NCBI GenBank assembly: GCA_035578155.1 | Contig: JAPWDM010000001.1 | Location: 86,545,150 to 86,609,149 of the forward strand | Direction of reading: 5' to 3' | Length of the DNA: 64,000 nucleotides | Source of the DNA: Brachynemurus nebulosus | Taxonomy: Eukaryota > Arthropoda > Insecta > Neuroptera > Myrmeleontidae | Part shown: piece after piece, positions 35,377 through 47,159 of the stretch | Numbering within the stretch: the first letter of the stretch is position 1 | Layout: every line of letters begins with the position of its first letter | Notes under the pieces: model-generated | The model's database searches: none | The model's input: only the letters and a program-made list of their open reading frames with translations | Told to the model about the DNA's origin: nothing | Translations under genes and position numbers: made by a program

Positions 35377-36145
35377 CATATCTACTACAGCTTACAAGGT
35401 ACAGCCGCTCCCTTGCTACCTTGGGGTAATTGCTACCTTGGGGTAAATTTGCTACCTTGGGGTAATTGCAATATAGGCATTATTACATTTACTCAAAATA
35501 GGAATTAAGCACTACGTAGGCGTTGTACAGAAAAAAGTGAACGATCGTTGGGAGGTAAAATTTGTACGACGCAAGGGTAGTGTTTTTGCATGGCCAGTAA
35601 TGGATGATACTAATCTAGTTACGTCTGACTCCATCGTCCAGATATTGCCTAACCCTGAAATAACTAGACGTGGAATAATAGCATTTGATTTTAAGTTTCC
35701 TAATATGATTATTTCATAATTTTGATTTAAAATATTTTCCTACCTAATTAAGAAATGAAAACATTTTTTTTTTTTTGAAAAGTTCATAACTTGTGATACA
35801 ATTGTCCGATTTCATTAAAATAAAAACTAAAAATTATTATTTTTTTCTCTTTTATTGCTATTGTCCCAAAATCCAGTCTATACACACTGTTAAAAAATTA
35901 GTTATGATTATTACATTTGCTCCATTTGACGGGGTAAATATAATAATGAGACATGGTACTTAATTTCAAATCTCATGTTTGTGAAAATCTACTTATACCT
36001 TTATTTTCAATACTTAAAATAATAGCCTCATATGTGCTTTATGGCAGACATGTATGTTCATTCTTAATTTCTAAGAAGTAAATGAGCAATATACAATTGA
36101 ATTTATAAATTTAGCTATCATACTCGCAATTGCCCCACTTGACTC
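34984..36145 (+). mobile_element. Pogo-like DNA transposon remnant, TA TSD with empty site
   Basis: TIRs GGGTCAAGTGGGGCA and (inverted) GAGTCAAGTGGGGCAATTG; flanked by TA (34982-34983 and 36146-36147). The opposite arm near 37213-37220 carries the same sequence with a single TA, which proves the insertion point. A TA array interrupts it at 35317-35372, and three GCTACCTTGGGGTAA units lie at 35417-35470. Confidence 0.88.
35498..35719 (+). pseudogene. C-terminal tail of a pogo/CENP-B-type transposase
   Basis: The open segment reads KHYVGVVQKKV, NDRWEVKFVRRKGS, VFAWPVMDDTNLV, SDSIVQILPNP, then RRGIIAFDF. This follows a C-terminal module I associate with insect DDE transposases of the pogo/CENP-B class (YFVGxV...F.R....F.WP...D...V....IV..L..P). 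Its position inside a TA-flanked TIR element supports this. The DDE catalytic domain itself is absent. Confidence 0.55.
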
Positions 36146-37659
36146 TACCAATCGTAATTTTACTAACAATCAGTAAAATAAAAATATTTCTATAAGGATA
36201 AGTGATTTGTCTTGTATAATAACTGGCTAAAATATGTCGAATTATACTTGTTGATGTCTGACTAAAACTTCAAATTTTATACAAGTAATATTAATATTTA
36301 ATTTTGTTAAGTCAACCAAGAATATTATTGCATATAGTTATAGAAAAAAATTAAGTTTATAATATACCTATTCTTTTGTCAAATAATAAGGATAAGGAAA
36401 TTTGTTTTAGTTTGGTATGAATGTAAGAAAAAATATAAAAGTTTTAATATCTTTAATTTAAAATAGTTTACAATAATAAAATAAGGCGTATATATTCTAT
36501 GGCTTATGATCCTCACAATAATAATATTGTTCAAAAAAATGTTTTAAACAAAGAAATTTTTGACACCAACCACATCTTACAATGGCTGGTTCTTCACAAA
36601 TATGACATTTCCGTTGAGTATCTACATCGGTTTTAAAAAAAATATATTCGACGGGATTAACGAAGTAATCTGGTCTTTGTTCTATGTATGCACTCTTGTA
36701 TCAGGCGTATTTAAATGTATCTCTAAAGTGGGGTGATGAGAACTGATTATGTGCTAGGGATTGTATTTTTATAATATTATTCCTAGAATGTAGATCAATC
36801 TCACTATCTGATATGAGCATTAAATCAGACAATGTTCGAACGAAATTCTTTCAAAATTGGAAGCCACATACATCTAATGGTTGTAAAAGTACTGTTGTTT
36901 TTGGCAGTATGCTTTATATTTTTACTTCTTTATCTTCTCTATACTTCTAATATTTTTATTTCTTTATATTCCTTATTTTCCTGTCCTTATTATTTGATAA
37001 AAAAGAAGTATTTTATAAACTTAATTGTTTTCTTTATAAGTAATAATATTCTTGCATGACTTAATAAAATCAAATTTTAATATTACTTATATAAAATTTA
37101 AAGTATAAGTTAAATATAACTTAATATATTTTAGTCAGTTATTAATTTCAAGGCAATTCACTTGTTTGAAAACCTTATAGAAATATTTTTATTTTTCTGA
37201 TAGTAAAATTACGATTGGTATCGCAAATTAACTGTCCAGTTTTGAGATTTTAGATTTTAAATTACAACTTTGAGCAAAAACAGGTAAACTAGTATTTTTC
37301 ATGTAGTTTTCATATATGCTATTTAAATTTTAATATACTAAATCATATCCACCCTATTTCAAAATTTACCCTCAATTTTACCTAAGCAGCCCCTCCAGTA
37401 GTTCCGACCCTGGATTTATACACATCAATAGAAAGCCCTTTAAAAATAAAGTGTTTTGTCAATTTAAAGTTTTTTCCTATCCCCGTTTTCAAGTTATAAA
37501 GCAAAATTAAAATTTTACCCTAATTTTGAGGGGTGATTACACCCCTTAAATGGCGACGGTGGCAGATAAAAGAAATACGGGTCTGTTATTTTTGCTTGTA
37601 CTACACATATACCAAGTTTCATCAAAATTGCGAATTGACATTCCAAAACTTTTCCTTGT

Positions 37660-38806
37660 TAGGGTAAGTCCGGCCCTTATTACAAGAGAGGTTTATATTT
37701 TTTCGAATAAGTTTGTGTCTGTTTATTGAAAAGTTTTTGCTTTTAAAGAAAATTTAACTAAAAGAACTGTCAACTAACAAAAACGCTCCAGCTGCACTGT
37801 TTTTCACGATATACACATGAGTACTCATGTGTATATAACGTTAAATTGTCAAGAAAATATTTGAGAAAAAATAGACCTAATGTTGCATTCAATCATATAA
37901 GACAGGGGTAGACTATTCGCTATTACTATTAGATTCCCTTGCCAGTAGCTGTATATTGTGATGGTGGATAGTTTTACCCGATTTACTCATCAAAATCTCC
38001 CGAACATTAGTCAAAATCCCTCCAAAAATATATACGTCAAGGAAAATTTTTTTTAATACTATTTGAATAAATTTTAATATCTTAATATTACGAGTACTAA
38101 CTCTAATATTGTTTTGAAGAAAAATATATATCTAATTCCATAAGCGTTTTACCTCCTTATATTTACTTTGAAAATCCGAGCTCTTTTAGTTTGTGCCATT
38201 CATACAATGTATCATATTTATCTTGTCTTCAATTATAAAATGAGAATCTTTATAGACAAGACACATAGAGTCGACTAAACACGTCATAAATCAATCATAA
38301 GGTAAGAAATAACAGAACAGTTTAATAGGCGGAAAAAAAATTTTGGTATTGCATATTGACTTATCTGATACTTCACTGGTGAAATATTGCAAGTAGGATG
38401 TTCGTTTTCAAAAACACTAATACATACACATATTAAATATACATATTTGTTTTCGAAAAATTCATAGTTAGATCCACTGCTTGCCTTTACGTTTTTTCTC
38501 TATGTTTAAGATTCTAAGAATATTATTAATATTTACTGTATGATATGGATCAAGAGCGACAATATGTAGTTATATAATAGTCAAATTGAGATTTATTAGT
38601 AAAATAATCATTACCTTTTATTTAAGTTTATTAAGCAATTTCATTATAATACGATTTTATTTTCAAGTTATTAATAATGCATAACTTTATAAAATAAATT
38701 TGTAAAGATTCAAGGTTCAAATTCCACAAGAAAAATCAACATATTGAAAAATATAAAAAGAACGAAATAACGTTGCTCCTGGAATTTTATCTAGCAAGAT
38801 TTTAAT
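37660..38806. other. AT-rich intron sequence
   Basis: No gene recognised. Contains a perfect 28 bp palindrome at 37809-37836 (ATATACACATGAGT and its mirror). Confidence 0.5.
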
Positions 38807-38814
38807 TTGTGAAC

Positions 38815-39233
38815 CAGTGGCGTAGCGAGGGGGGTGCAAGGGGTACTATCATGACCCGGGCGCCACTTTGAGAGGGGCGCCAAAAACTAATAAGAGGAGC
38901 GTCAAAAGCTAATAGGAGGTGCGCTATTATTTTAAATTTTTTTTTGTGTTTGTCATTAGAATTTTGTTACGTGAAAGTGTAGGGAAATTACAAAATTTCT
39001 TCCAGGTTATGACTTTAAATATATAGATATACAAACAAAACACTTGTGAGCAAAAAAAATGTCGTTAAAGCAACTTTTAGGGAAAAATTAAAAATACAAA
39101 TTTACGAGAAAGAATTTTTTCCGAAATTTTAAATACACCGTTCCACTACCTAAAATTTTTAAAATTTTAGAAGTTATGGGGGCGCAAATAAAGTGTCACG
39201 CACCGGGCGCCAGTTATGCTCGCTACGCCTCTG
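38815..39233. mobile_element. hAT-type MITE with 8 bp TSD
   Basis: Ends CAGTGGCGTAGCGAG...CTCGCTACGCCTCTG, the hallmark hAT terminus. Flanked by a perfect TTGTGAAC duplication (38807-38814 and 39234-39241). 419 bp, no coding capacity; GGCGCCA-type motifs repeat inside. Confidence 0.95.
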
Positions 39234-39467
39234 TTGTGAACAAGTAATTTGATAATGATTCGATCAATTATCAATAATTATTAAAAAATTTTCTTACGGT
39301 ATCGATTATTGAAAAGTTAACAATAAATAAAGTTTTTTTAACATCCTTTAACCCTCTAAACCAAAAGTATATTTTGCAGAGAATAGAAAATCTTCAAAAA
39401 AAAAAAAAAAAACAAAATGAAAATATTAAAAGAAAGGTAAGGTCCTTCAATTTACATCTCCTCATCG

Positions 39468-40512
39468 CACAGTGGGGCCAAATACCATTAAAGGTGGCAA
39501 AAATACAAAAAATTAAATTATAAGCTACAATTTATATGGCCCCTTAAATCAATAGCTAAAATATTCTAGCAACGACTTCTACAATTAACTTATGTAAATT
39601 AGCGCGGGGGTGCAAATATATCGATTATTATTTGTTATTTCTATAAATTGATTGCTTTTTAAACGATATCATTGTATGTAACGTAGTGATTTGCGGGACG
39701 GTTATTTAAGTTATAAAAAAAATAAATTAAAATCGGTTATAATGGACGATGTTCTCCATGGTATATTATTTTTGTTTGTTTCTTGTTTGTTAAAATCAGT
39801 ACTCCTATTGATACTATCAAGCTTTAATGAAACATGGTTGAGTTGGCTAGAAAAATTCTATAAAAATTAATTTCTCAAAGAATTTTAGTTACGTATCAAA
39901 TCGAATCCAACGGATATATTTGTGGCATTTGATAAAGCAATTAGTCTATTTTGGTATTATGATTGCAGAGTTTGCACCAAATTGCACCTTTTTTCAAAAT
40001 TTGCTGATTTCATTTTCAATTTGTATGAGCAAAAATCATCAATAAGAAGCTTAGAAAGTTCATATAAGCTCTCAGTGGTGCATAAAAATATCAAATAATT
40101 AAATAAAACACCCAAATTTATTAGATTTATGTAGGTACCGAATATTCCAGTTAAGTTAAAGCTAAAATTAAGCGTACCATCGAAATTCGTTATCAAAAAT
40201 TCCATATTTCATTTAAAATTTATAAGTTGATACCACGTGGCTAGAAACCAGTAACCGGAAATGAAATGGAGTTGTATGAAAAAAGTCTCAACCTAGGGTC
40301 AAACAAAATCTGCAAATTTCAAATTCATCCGACGAATGGTTTTTGATATATCATTTGACTAACCGTTATGGGACATCCTATATGGTGGGACACCCAGTAT
40401 TTTATTAATAAATATCAAATAAAAGTAAAATATATTGTTATATAATTATTATGTAGTCAATAAAAGGACTAAATAATTTTTGCCATCTTTTACCTACTTT
40501 GGCCCCACTGTG
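39468..40512. mobile_element. 1.05 kb TIR element, CACAGTGGGGCCAAA
   Basis: Ends CACAGTGGGGCCAAA...TTTGGCCCCACTGTG, with further imperfect homology (GGTGGCAAAAAT against GATGGCAAAAAT). Flanked by CATCG (39463-39467 and 40513-40517), a likely 5 bp duplication. Interior open frames are not recognisable; it may contain a second repeat near 40205-40400 (GGTGGGACACCC). Confidence 0.75.
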
Positions 40513-40984
40513 CATCGTGAAAAATTATATTTGACTTGCAGAAAATTATATTTCAACCAATTCACAACATTCTGAGAGAAAATATATCCAGTAGTTTCTT
40601 GAAATTTAATAAGAACAGCTAATTTTCAAACCCATTGCGGCACGAATTATTATTTGTCTATCGGCTCTATGTAAGGGAGCAATATAATTATGCAAATCTT
40701 TGTTTTCAAATTCAAAAATTTTAAAATGAAAGCACTTTAATGAGCAAACTCATTTTATGCATAGGGCCCAATACATTACATAAATTATATATGTATAATA
40801 GAGTGAAAATTCTTATAACTTATTTATTCAGATTACTAATTATTACTTACAGTTTTGGGGTGAAGGAGGATATAAGTGGTGAAGAAATGTCTTTGTCAAA
40901 TTAATTAATGATAAAATTACATTAACTTATTACACCAGCAGACAATTACTTTAAAAATTCTAGTAAATTGAAAATTTTTGTGTA

Positions 40985-42745
40985 CTGTAAAACACCCTAT
41001 CTTTACCTATTAAACCTAACTTTACCATACCACACTTTACGTTAAAAAAATTAAAATTTCATAGTTTATATATTCTGTAGCACTTTTTTTTAATGATGGA
41101 GATATTTCTAACAAACTACTGTTGTTATATAAGTTTTTCTGGCATTGCATTGCCAGCCGCAATTTCTTCAAATCATTGGATTTTTTTAGTTCTTATGGTA
41201 CATTTTGGTTTTAAGCAAGTGTGCAAACTTTAGTTGGTATTTCAGAAAATATACAAGTGACAGATACCGGACCATTTCATTATCCGTACTACCATTATGC
41301 GTACGGTTTGTATATACATACACAATCTACGTGACAAAATTTTTAATGTAAATAAACATTTTTATGTAAACAAATCTTCAAGTTTTAACATATACAGGCG
41401 ATTATTTTGAAAGTTAACATAAATATATGGTAATAGTAATAATAAAAATTGTTAATACACATATGTATTATAATTTCCAAGCTTGCAATTAGAAATAAAT
41501 ATTATGTAGCTAGAAAATATGACTAAAAAATTTATTTTTATAAAAATATTTTAATTTTTATTAAAAAATAAATTGTCTAGAAAACACCTGTATATGATTC
41601 CTTTAAGGGTACGACGTGTGTGTATTGTACGTTTAATGAAATGGTCCTGTAATTTCATCATATGAAAAGTTACATAACCTCGTAAAGTATATAAAATGAT
41701 TTTTACGTTTACTTATTGGCGTATTATCGAATAATTCGTTTAGGTAAAATTATAGAAAATTCGGTAAAATTAGAGTCCTTTAACAAATCCCAAATTTACC
41801 AGTCAGCGCTACCAACAGTCAGGGTTGCCAAAAATATACGAATTGCATTATATGTTTACACGAATTGAGATATTCAAGTGAAAAACATTGTTATAGGTTT
41901 ACATTTATACAAAATGTCTGGTAAACATCATAAGAAGAAAATTGGTGCAAGGACATACAAGAATTATTCTGCAGAATGTTAAATCTAGCAATTGATATGG
42001 TAAAAAGTAAACAAATTACAGCATTATACACTGAAAAACAATTTGGAATCCAAAGAAGAACAATAGAGAAAAAAATTGAGTATCTTGTTTTGGTTAAAAA
42101 GATTCTGACTTTGTAAGTTAGACAATTTGATTGAAATTGAATATTGATTGATTTAATAGACAATTGTTTTTGTTTTCTATTTCGGATTTTGTTACTTAGT
42201 CAGCTTATAATATCAAATATGTAACATTGTGCTTTACTTTTTTTAAACAAAATTATTTTATTTTATTTTATTTTTTTTTTTTTTTTTGTTTCTAGCATTT
42301 TGTTTTATTAATTTTTGCTGATTTTGTACATCCCTGGTGAAAACAGCTGTACTTGACGTTTTCATAACATAATTCTATCGCAACTAGATTTATCGTTGAA
42401 AATTTCTAAATGACTGCGTGTTATTGTTAGATGTTATTTGGAATTCACAAAAAAAGTATGAACAATAATGGTATATTTAGAAATTTTATATCTTTTATAT
42501 TTCACTAAAAAAATATGAATTAGTAATAATATGGTAAAGTTAGGAACTCCTCGACATTTGAGCTTGTTACTGTTTTTTTTTTTTTTGACTAGTAATTTAA
42601 GTTTCTAGAAAATTTATTTATGAGTTAGATCAAAGTTTTTTATCAGTTTATTCTATTGAAACAGTTAAATATAACTAAATTAGTTCCGTCTTTATTTTAT
42701 TCAAATTTGAATTAAAAATTATGGTAAAGATAGGGTGTTTTACGG
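40985..42745 (+). mobile_element. Pogo/Tigger-like element with psq helix-turn-helix
   Basis: Ends CTGTAAAACACCCTATCTTT and, inverted, CCGTAAAACACCCTATCTTT, each next to TA (40983-40984 and 42746-42747). 1761 bp. It carries only the N-terminal DNA-binding part of a transposase. Confidence 0.85.
41913..42118 (+). pseudogene. Transposase N-terminal psq-type HTH, frameshifted
   Basis: An ATG at 41913 starts MSGKHHKKKIGARTYKNYSA; after one +1 shift the frame continues MLNLAIDMVKSKQIT, ALYTEKQFGIQRRTIEKKIE. This is the pattern of the pipsqueak-like helix-turn-helix in pogo/Tigger transposases (RxYxxYS.E.L..AI..V..G...T..A...FGIP..T...K). It would bind the element's TIRs. The frameshift and missing DDE domain make it inactive. 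Confidence 0.75.
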
Positions 42746-42840
42746 TAACTAACGGCTTCTGCTAAAATTATGCAGTATAAATAATAATAAGAACTATCTA
42801 AAATTCAAAAATATTGTTATGAATTTTACATATTACTTAC

Positions 42841-43050
42841 TGATATGCGGCAAAGTCATTTTCTTTTATTATTAAAGTTCTTGGTGCTTTCGTTATGAGT
42901 TCTATAACATATGAACCACGATACATTAATTCTACGCCTTCTGTTGCAATTTTCTTTAATAATTGACCCAATTTCGGGTTATAAAAAGTATCTCCGGTTA
43001 CATACAACGTGTCAGACTTCTCACTTGTTTGGCGCATGAACATTAGGCTT
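42841..43050 (-). CDS. Ggt: Gamma-glutamyltransferase, upstream internal exon
   Basis: Minus-strand exon with the donor TATCA|GTAAGTAA at 42840. The acceptor is less sure: CCTCCTAAG near 43051-43060 or AAACAAG near 43030. It reads SDTLYVTGDTFYNPKLGQLL, then KKIATEGVELMYRGSYV and IKENDFAAYQ. Family members show GD...NPxLAxTLxxIAxEGAxxFYxGxxA...iVx....GGxixxxDxxxY in this order, so the match is good. The final Gln codon is split CA|G across the intron and completed by the exon at 26331, giving ...FAAYQAKWSDV..., as expected. The intervening intron is about 16.5 kb. Earlier exons (N-terminus, signal anchor) were not found between here and 64000. Confidence 0.85.
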
Positions 43051-43159
43051 AGGAGGGTACTTAATTATTAGATTATTAGTAGCATAATGTGGGCAATTCT
43101 GAGCCCTTCACCTTGCGGAGATTTGACGTTGCCTCCACACCTCCACCTTATGGAAAATT

Positions 43160-44410
43160 AACATTGCCCCCATCCTAGAGCTGTTTGCCTATATTCATCG
43201 ATCATTCTACACAGTTATGGTCTATGCAGATGTAGCAGAATGTCTGTGACGTCATGATCAGTCAACGAATTAGTCTTCGAAGTGGGCACGTTATTTATGT
43301 TTTTTCTTTTTCCTATTGATAGCGGTAATTTTCATCTTGCGGTTATAGATGGCAACACTAATTGTGCGTTTCTCTTTTGGCTATAGTTCAAATTGTAGTG
43401 TATTTAAATTAATAAAAAAGCTTAGCAGTGGCAAGATTTAAACTCGGTGATGTTTATACATGAAGCTCCGATGCTAGCCATGGAACCAGCTCGGCTTTCA
43501 TGTTAACATACGAATACTTAAAACAAAATATTTGAGTTTATTAATCAAAAATACTATATGTTATAGTTTGCTTTAAAGAAAGAAATGTGATAAAGATAAC
43601 CTATGACCTCAAATTATAAATTTAGATATTCTTATCAATTTGCAGCACTAAATTTAAATTTAAGTTTAATTTAAATTTAAATTTATGAGAAAAAATTGTA
43701 CTCAAGTTTTCCAGCTAACGTAAACTGAACACACACGTTGTGTACGCGTGTGTTCATAAAGGAAGCTACTTGTTATATCTTATACTTTACTATAGGAAAA
43801 GAAATGTGATAAAGATAATATATGACTTTAAATTATAAATTTAGATATTCTTATCACTTTTATGTACAAAATATTTTCATATGTTAATTATTTAAATAGA
43901 TATAGGGCCTTTTGGCAACGCAATGTAATTGCCTATATTGAGGGTCAATTTTGTGTGTGTGTGTGGGGGGGGGGGAAGTGCATGCATTCAAGGGAGTAAT
44001 ATCTGATGATGGTATGTGACGTGATCCATGGTGACTTTGCGAAGTCTTGAACCTGTCTCGACGTTATGTGACATTACCGATGTAGACATACGAGTATTTG
44101 TGACGTTATCCGTGCAGATTTTGAAAGGCCTTCGATGGTGAGTTCCGATGTTGTGACGTAATTTTTCTTTTTCTAAGTTGTTTGTTGGATCTGAATTTTC
44201 TTCTCTGTCTGTGCGGAGCGGACGCTATACCAGTCGAGCTACAAACGAGGCCGTTTGCAGTGTGCTAAAACTTGAATACATTTTTCCAAAGAACTTGGCT
44301 AATTTGAAATTTTTGTGTATATATGTTAATTTATAAGAAACGAAATGTGATGAAGACAACCTTTGACCTCAAGTTATAAATTTAGATATTCTTATCAGTT
44401 TGTAGTGCGA
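43160..44410. repeat. Cluster of SINE-like repeats
   Basis: Three copies of a tail AAATGTGATAAAGATAACCT...AAATTTAGATATTCTTATCA end near 43640, 43860 and 44400. Ahead of the first, the minus strand of 43435-43495 reads GCCGAGCTGGTTCCATGGCT ... CACCGAGTTTAAATCTTGCC, resembling tRNA-type A and B boxes. The third copy has TACCAGTCGAGCTACAAACG at 44230-44249 in the matching place. A tRNA-derived SINE is plausible. A (GT)n-(G)n run lies at 43952-43974. Confidence 0.55.
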
Positions 44411-44952
44411 AATTAATTCACATTTTAATTATTTATTGCAAAATAATAATATATGTTATTTTATAAGAAAAATTTTACTTGTTGTTTAGAGTATTATAAC
44501 TAATATTAGCTTTAATTGTATTAAAAACTAGTCTAACTCAAGTCACTTTTGTACTAAAGTCGAAATATTACTTAACTCATGCAAATAGATCATTTTTGGC
44601 TAAGTATAAACTTCTTCCAGGCTTATAATTGTTGCCGTCGGTATAATTTGTTTGAGATGACGAACTTTTTATTCTCCTTTTACATAGGTAATTTACGTTA
44701 TACCTACCGCATTCATCTATAATCAATATAATTATCCATCCATCTGCAAATAGTCACGATGCTTTGTTTGTTACCAGCCATAATGTTGTGGGGATTTTAT
44801 AAATTCAAAAAGTTAGAACGTATCAGAAAATACTTAGTATCGCCTGTACGGACGTATACGAATAATTCACTACAACACTTAATTCCTTACCGCTCTTTGT
44901 AGTAAAACCCAATTTACTTAGAAAAATTCTGTTTTCTAACATTAATTGTGGT

Positions 44953-45545
44953 AGTAGCGAAATTGGACAGTTCTGGACTCACCTACCCGCCTGCCGATTT
45001 TTTGAGTGACCTTATCAGGTGCCAGTCGTCCTATGCGGGTTCTCCTCCCCAACCGACCGGAAGCCACCAAAACTTGGTCTAACCTAACGGAACATAGGTG
45101 AATTTCACCAAACCTGAGAATTACACTTTTCACTACTAGATGGCGTTGCTAGCCCGAACACTAGCGACCTGCGAAATTTGAAACATTGTCAATAGATGGC
45201 GCTTCAAATCCTTTGATAGTTATACTAACCATTAATAGATGGCGTTGCTAGTCTGAATACTAGCGTAAAATTTATATCTTTTTATCTGAAACAGATTTAT
45301 ATAGGATTAAACTTGTATGATTGTATATTTTTCTCTCTAAATAAAAACACATTATATTTTCAACAAATTTATTTAAGGAAAAAAGATTTTGACAAAAAAC
45401 TGATGACACTTTACAATTATTCACTAAACTAGTTCTAAAATGGCTAATAAAAATGAAAGTGTTTCAAAAACCAATTTAAATGAAAAAAGATTTTTTACAA
45501 AAATTGTTAATAATATTTAAATTAAATTAAATTTAAAGCGTTTCA
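44953..45545. repeat. Left TIR of element-4
   Basis: Inverted copy of 53660-54078; it includes TAGATGGCGTTGCTAG units and a segment with AATAAAAATGAAAGTGTTTC. Confidence 0.8.
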
Positions 45546-45642
45546 AAAACAAATTTATTTTAGGAAATAAGATTTTTATAAAATGATTAAAATTTTACAA
45601 AATATTGAAACATCGTTGTTAAAAATGTTTTAACCATTTTAT

Positions 45643-45831
45643 TTATTTTTGAGTTTTTAAATAACGGCGAACCAAAGAATCCATCAATTTCTTCAGTAGC
45701 GTCACTATTTTCTGATCGTTCTTCATTAATGTTTGCACACTATGAAAATTTACTGAACTCTTCTTTGATGAATTCTGGATTTCCTCCTGACAAATTTTTA
45801 GTTCTACATGGATGCTAGTATACCCTTCCAT
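45643..45831 (-). CDS. Small hypothetical protein, coiled-coil-like
   Basis: A 62-codon minus-strand frame (MEGYTSIHVELKICQEEIQN to the end LVRRYLKTQK), rich in Glu, Lys and Leu with heptad-like spacing. The ATG at 45831 lies just inside element-4. It has no recognised family, no TATA box close by and no second copy in the window, so coding status is uncertain. Confidence 0.3.
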   Translation of the reverse strand: MEGYTSIHVELKICQEEIQNSSKKSSVNFHSVQTLMKNDQKIVTLLKKLMDSLVRRYLKTQK

Positions 45832-45845
45832 CCACTCTACAGGTA

Positions 45846-45980
45846 ATGCACTGTCTATTGCCGTTCCCGAGATACTTGTTCGAGTATTACCTGTGCGTTG
45901 GCACTGTCTATTGTCTAATGCACTGTCTATTGCCGTTCCCGAGATACTTGTTTGAGTATTACTTGTTGTATTACTCGTGC
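45846..45980 (+). repeat. Two-copy ~70 bp tandem duplication
   Basis: AATGCACTGTCTATTGCCGT followed by TCCCGAGATACTTGTT and CGAGTATTACC is repeated once with few changes. The open frame across it only reflects the repeat. Confidence 0.8.
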
Positions 45981-46674
45981 GCTTACCCCCACTCGCCTGA
46001 CGGCTCGTGGGGGTATACAGCGCACTCGATCTCGTTGTGTACGCGTCAGTGCCTAAGACTCGTGCCCCAGTTTAAGCCTACTAGAATACCTCTCTTTACG
46101 CATATTATCAAAAATAACTATATTATGATTTGTCAGAAAAATAGATACAAATATATTCGATAATGTTACACATGTGTGTATATTCATTCTCTGTATGTCA
46201 TAAAATTCGGGAATTATGAAACATTATGGAAAAACTCTGTCTTACTTTGTTAATTACGGGTAAATTTGGGTGTTTTCAATGTTTTTAATTCAACAACGTT
46301 ATTCTACATCCTTTTTTGGAAATCGAAAATAGCTAACGTTTTTATTTAATGTCTTATACCGTGAATTTCCACAATTTGGCATAGAACACCGTATACCAAA
46401 CATGACTATAAAAATACATTGAAAAATTTTAGATGTCGTTCAATACGCGTTTTAATATATTATATATTAATGAAATTATTTCTAAATTAAATAAATATTA
46501 AAACTGTTCGAGTATTGAACACGTTCCGGTATAGGGAGTTTTACGTTACACAATTTTTTAAAAAATTTTATTTTTCTTTAGCTTGTTACAATAAGTTACA
46601 GTAAAAAATTACAAAATTCTATTTTTTTTTAACTTTTTATTATTATAAAATACAGTACCCCTATGGAAATAATT

Positions 46675-46850
46675 CTCTGGCGAGGCTCTGGAAAAACACT
46701 GACATAACTCTGAAAAAACTTTGACAAAACTCTGAAATATTTTTGAACTATTTTTGACAATTTTCTGAAAACCCTGTAATTATTCTGAAAATACTCTGAG
46801 ATAACTCTGAAAAAACTCTGTTAATATTATGAAAAAAGGTTGACAATTGG
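46675..46850 (+). repeat. Degenerate AACTCTGAAAA tandem repeat
   Basis: About ten 11-22 bp units (ATAACTCTGAAAAAACTTTG and variants). Confidence 0.75.
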
Positions 46851-47031
46851 AACATTCCCAGATTTTTTTCCCTCATATACATTGTAACGGGTTTAAAAAT
46901 ATTCAAACCTTAAAAGGTTTTTTTTATATTACTGAGTTTCGGTTTATTATAAATAGGTATCGAACATTTTTCGGATCAAACAACATTTTGTTTTGTATAA
47001 GCAGGCAGACAGACAGATACTAGGTGTGATT

Positions 47032-47035
<4 letters not shown>

Positions 47036-47099
<64 letters not shown>
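47036..47099. repeat. (TA)n microsatellite
   Basis: About 30 TA units. Confidence 0.95.
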
Positions 47100-47101
<2 letters not shown>

Positions 47102-47159
47102 TTTTATCAAAATATCTATTCGTTTTTGTTCACAACAATTATTTAAAAAGGTTAAGCAT

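Larger units (their letters stand above)
33108..37659. repeat. Large inverted repeat with two insertions in its left arm
   Basis: Left arm (33108-36240) and right arm (about 37120-37659) are inverted copies. Shared landmarks include GGAATGTCAATTCGC, CAAGCAAAAATAACAG, AGGGGTGTAATCACCCC-like sequence, AAACTGGACAGTTAATTTG and AATATTTCTATAAGG. The left arm is longer because it carries a Penelope-like copy (33458-34873) and a pogo-like element (34984-36145); the right arm keeps both empty sites. The loop (36240-37120) is AT-rich and shows no gene. Confidence 0.85.

Noticed and set aside
46345..46560. Third pogo-like element suggested by GGTATAGGGAGTTTTACGTT
   Set aside because: A single end resembling the 40985 TIR; no matching opposite end or TA pair was found.
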